Positions 61,698 to 64,000 of a stretch of 64,000 nt of DNA are shown here, piece after piece. This stretch comes from Gracilimonas sp. (GTDB taxonomy: Bacteria; Bacteroidota; Rhodothermia; Balneolales; Balneolaceae). Positions within the stretch are counted from its first letter, which is position 1. Each line of letters opens with the position of its first letter. Position numbers and translations under genes: made by a program. The notes under the pieces were generated by a model, which made no database searches, was not told the DNA's origin, and was given only the letters and a program-made list of their open reading frames with translations. The DNA lies in assembly GCF_014762685.1 (NCBI RefSeq), contig NZ_JABURM010000005.1:620001-684000 (forward strand), read 5' to 3'.

Positions 61698-63188
61698 ATG
61701 ATTAAAAGATCGAGTTGTTATACTATTATTTTGATTGTCGCCGTTTTGGTGAACGGATGTATGAAAGTCGGTGTAAATCCGGTTTCAGGAAATAAGCGTG
61801 CATTTGGTTACAGTTGGGAACAGGAAGTTCAAATTGGACAACAAGCAGACAGTGAGATCATAGCACAATATGGTCTTTATGAAAATGAAGAGCTTTCAAA
61901 TTATGTTTCAGATCTTGGACAGGCACTCCTTGAAGTCAGTCACTTGAGAAGGGAAGATACACCGGAGCAATTTCGTGATACAGAATTTACCTTTAGAGTA
62001 TTAAAGAGCCCGGTGGTAAATGCTTTTGCGTTACCGGGAGGTTATATATATGTGACCCGGGGACTGCTGGCTCATCTGGATAATGAAGCCCAGTTAGCGG
62101 TTGTTTTAGGCCATGAAATCGCACACGTAGCTGCTCGTCATGCTTCTCAAAGAGCAGCCACCCAGCAGTTTGGGCAGCTGGCTATAATTGGCGGAGCTAT
62201 TTTGGGGCAATCATTGGGTTATGACGGCGCAAGTATTTTACAACTCAGCAGCCAAACGGCGCAGCTGTTATTTTTGAAATATGGACGTGATGCAGAAAGA
62301 GAATCGGATGAGCTTGGCGTTGAGTATTCTGCAATGAAGAGCTATATGGCTGCGGAAGGCGCTGCGTTTTTTACGTCCCTAAAGCGTATATCCGAAAGCG
62401 AGGGAGGTGGAATTCCAACACTTCTTTCCAGTCACCCTGATCCAGGAGAGCGAGAACAAACCATACCCCGGCTTGCACAAGAGTGGGCGGACAAGGGATA
62501 TGAACAAACCATCCTTGATAGAGATGAATTTTTAGGAATGATCGATAATATCATCTTCGACGAAAATCCACGGGAGGGATTTGAAAGGAACGGGATGTTC
62601 TATCATCCGGATTTGGAATTCCAGTTTCCGGTGCCTTCAGGATTTAATTTGCATAACCAAACCTCAGCGGTAATCATGGTGAATGAGTCTCAGGATGCCA
62701 TCATGCAATTTACCATTGATTCCGAAAATGATACCCCTGAAAGCTCCGTAAAGGCTTTTCTAAATCAGGAGGGGATTACTGTGATAGAACAGAATAATTT
62801 CTCCGCAAATAGTTTTAATGGTTATCAGGGGGTTGCTACAGCACAGGCACAGGACGGCACGGAACTCAAGCTTCAGTTAACGGCCCTCGGACACGGCGGT
62901 AATATTTATCGGTTTTTAAGCTATACAACTACAGCACAATTTGATGATTATAAGCCTGACTTTGACATGGTTACCAACCGATTTGATAACCTGACGAACT
63001 CAGAGATTTTGAATATTAAGCCGGTACGCCTACAATTGGTGACCACTTCAAGGTCAGGGGTATTCACTGATTTTCTTCCCAATACCTTACCTATGGACAT
63101 TGAGCCTTTGGATGTTGCTATTATAAACCAAGTGGACTTAGATCAGAATATTCCATCAGGTACCGTTTTGAAGATCCCGGTTCAGTAA
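61698..63188 (+). CDS. M48 family metalloprotease lipoprotein
   Basis: 496 residues with a lipoprotein signal (lipobox VNGC, Cys21). The M48 core has GYIYVTRGLLAHLDNEAQLAVVLGHEIAHVAARHASQ containing the zinc motif HEIAH at about residue 139. The third ligand Glu lies in ESDELGVEYS near 201, and SHPDPGER downstream. The C-terminal 220 residues form a beta-rich extra domain ending in a small lytic-enzyme/LysM-like piece (AIINQVDLDQNIPSGTVLKIP). Relatives such as BepA and LoiP handle outer-membrane protein quality control; that role here is inference. Confidence 0.93.
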   Translation: MIKRSSCYTIILIVAVLVNGCMKVGVNPVSGNKRAFGYSWEQEVQIGQQADSEIIAQYGLYENEELSNYVSDLGQALLEVSHLRREDTPEQFRDTEFTFRVLKSPVVNAFALPGGYIYVTRGLLAHLDNEAQLAVVLGHEIAHVAARHASQRAATQQFGQLAIIGGAILGQSLGYDGASILQLSSQTAQLLFLKYGRDAERESDELGVEYSAMKSYMAAEGAAFFTSLKRISESEGGGIPTLLSSHPDPGEREQTIPRLAQEWADKGYEQTILDRDEFLGMIDNIIFDENPREGFERNGMFYHPDLEFQFPVPSGFNLHNQTSAVIMVNESQDAIMQFTIDSENDTPESSVKAFLNQEGITVIEQNNFSANSFNGYQGVATAQAQDGTELKLQLTALGHGGNIYRFLSYTTTAQFDDYKPDFDMVTNRFDNLTNSEILNIKPVRLQLVTTSRSGVFTDFLPNTLPMDIEPLDVAIINQVDLDQNIPSGTVLKIPVQ

Positions 63189-63249
63189 TACAGTCCCGGC
63201 AGGTACAAACGAATGCAGGGCCGTCTCTCTGGGACTGGAATTGTGGCTC

Positions 63250-63362
63250 TTCCACCACGGGATAAATCCCGTGGCTATATACTTTCATCCCTCCGGGATT
63301 TATTTTCCTTAAATAAATCTGTGATCATCCGCCCGATCAGCGTTATCCGTGTTCCATTGAAT
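63250..63362. repeat. Non-coding multi-hairpin repeat element, shorter copy
   Basis: In the 273-base gap between the M48 gene and purB. It contains CCACGGGAT-aa-ATCCCGTGG (63255-63274), ATCCC-TCC-GGGAT (63287-63299) and a short phrase ATCCGTGTTCCA. The second hairpin and the following TTT match the one at 30050-30062. No gene is present in the gap. Confidence 0.55.
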
Positions 63363-63461
63363 AAGTAACCTGAAAGCAAAAATTCAGGCAGATTTGATCT
63401 TAAACCTCAGAGAGAAAAACACTATCTTAGACGGGAAATTTTGAACTGAAAAAATTATCAA

Positions 63462-64000
63462 ATGATCTCTCGCTACTCCCGTAAGGAAATGTCTGACCTC
63501 TGGACCGATGAACAACAATTTCAAGCCTGGCTGGAGGTGGAACTTGCTGCCTGCTGGGCCTGGGCCAAGCTCGGCAAGATTCCCATGGAGGATGTGGACA
63601 AACTCTACGAAAATGCCGGTTTTGATGTAGCCCGCATCAAAGAAATCGAAGCAGAAACCCGACACGATGTAGTTGCCTTTACAAGAGCCGTTTCCGAAAC
63701 GCTTGGCGATGAAAAGAAATGGGTGCACTACGGACTAACCTCTACCGATGTAGTCGATACCGCCTGGGGCGTACGACTCAAAAAAGCCAACGCTATTCTG
63801 TTGGAAGGACTGGAACGGATCGTGGATGTACTGGCTGAAAAAGCAAAAGCTCACAAGTACACGGTGATGATGGGGCGGACTCACGGCATCCACGCCGAGC
63901 CGACCACCTTTGGGTTGAAATGTGCCCTGTGGTATGCGGAAATGAACCGAAATCTGGAGCGATTCAAGAAAGCCGCAGATGATGTGGAATTTGGAAAGCT
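63462..64000 (+). CDS. purB: Adenylosuccinate lyase (partial, 3' end beyond window)
   Basis: Catalyses two fumarate-releasing steps of purine synthesis. The first 179 residues are present from ATG 63462: [24 protein letters not shown]-like [46 protein letters not shown] and the catalytic-region [18 protein letters not shown]. The motif set is that of PurB rather than ASL or fumarase. Only the window edge truncates it. Confidence 0.95.
   Translation, partial: MISRYSRKEMSDLWTDEQQFQAWLEVELAACWAWAKLGKIPMEDVDKLYENAGFDVARIKEIEAETRHDVVAFTRAVSETLGDEKKWVHYGLTSTDVVDTAWGVRLKKANAILLEGLERIVDVLAEKAKAHKYTVMMGRTHGIHAEPTTFGLKCALWYAEMNRNLERFKKAADDVEFGK

Noticed and set aside
1-64000. tRNA, rRNA, CRISPR arrays or transposase genes
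   Set aside because: None could be recognised by eye; no regular spacer-repeat pattern and no DDE or HUH transposase-like protein is present.

Overview
The window is about 64 kb of moderately AT-rich bacterial chromosome, densely coding on both strands. It has a Bacteroidota/Balneolota flavour. A large secreted protein ends in a type IX secretion (T9SS) type A sorting domain with the YPNPFNPTT signature. There are SPOR lipoproteins, DUF3109, DUF4402-like and DUF5683 proteins, a GldE-like protein beside ssb, and few strong Shine-Dalgarno sequences. I infer a marine or halophilic Balneolales-like organism (Balneola/Gracilimonas/Rhodohalobacter type). No rRNA, tRNA or CRISPR array was recognised.

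Layout. 1-10 kb holds housekeeping genes: a C-terminal processing protease (cut by the window edge), hslVU, an RNase G/E, murA with a biotin carrier protein and a small helix-turn-helix protein, a DUF3109 protein and rpoN. 10-18.2 kb is a six-gene minus-strand locus that reads as a divergent chaperone-usher pilus: four secreted DUF4402/spore-coat-U-like subunits, a PapD-like chaperone, and a 1549-residue usher carrying a repetitive linker and three SPOR-like repeats at its C-terminus. A strong hairpin terminator sits directly after the likely major pilin, and a dyad-symmetric site lies upstream of it. 18.4-20.7 kb encodes three membrane-anchored PilX/PilW/PilV-like proteins without an obvious prepilin peptidase motif. 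20.9-26.1 kb is a single 1739-residue multi-domain surface protein with the T9SS signal. 26.3-29.4 kb is the dTDP-rhamnose operon (rmlA-rmlD-rmlC-rmlB). Together, 10-29.4 kb looks like a cell-surface and adhesion region.

30-44 kb mixes an EVE protein, a hydrolase, a CBS/DUF21 membrane protein, rmuC, a DUF559 nuclease-like gene bracketed by two structured palindromic repeats, mtgA, an RluA-type pseudouridine synthase, uvrC, a sigma factor with a putative anti-sigma partner, parAB with a DUF5683 gene, a LOG-family hydrolase and a TPR protein. 44-58 kb has transketolase, a PP2C/RsbU-type phosphatase, a SPOR lipoprotein, a deoC/aldehyde-dehydrogenase operon with a catalytically incomplete second ALDH, a KefB-like antiporter, an S9 peptidase, DUF427 and TspO. 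58.5-64 kb has ssb, a GldE/CorC-like protein, murB, an M48 lipoprotein protease and the start of purB.

The most interesting material is the chaperone-usher-like locus with its SPOR-tailed usher. Next are the DUF559 gene flanked by covarying palindromic elements, and the split ALDH pair. All function calls come from reading motifs by eye; no database search was run.
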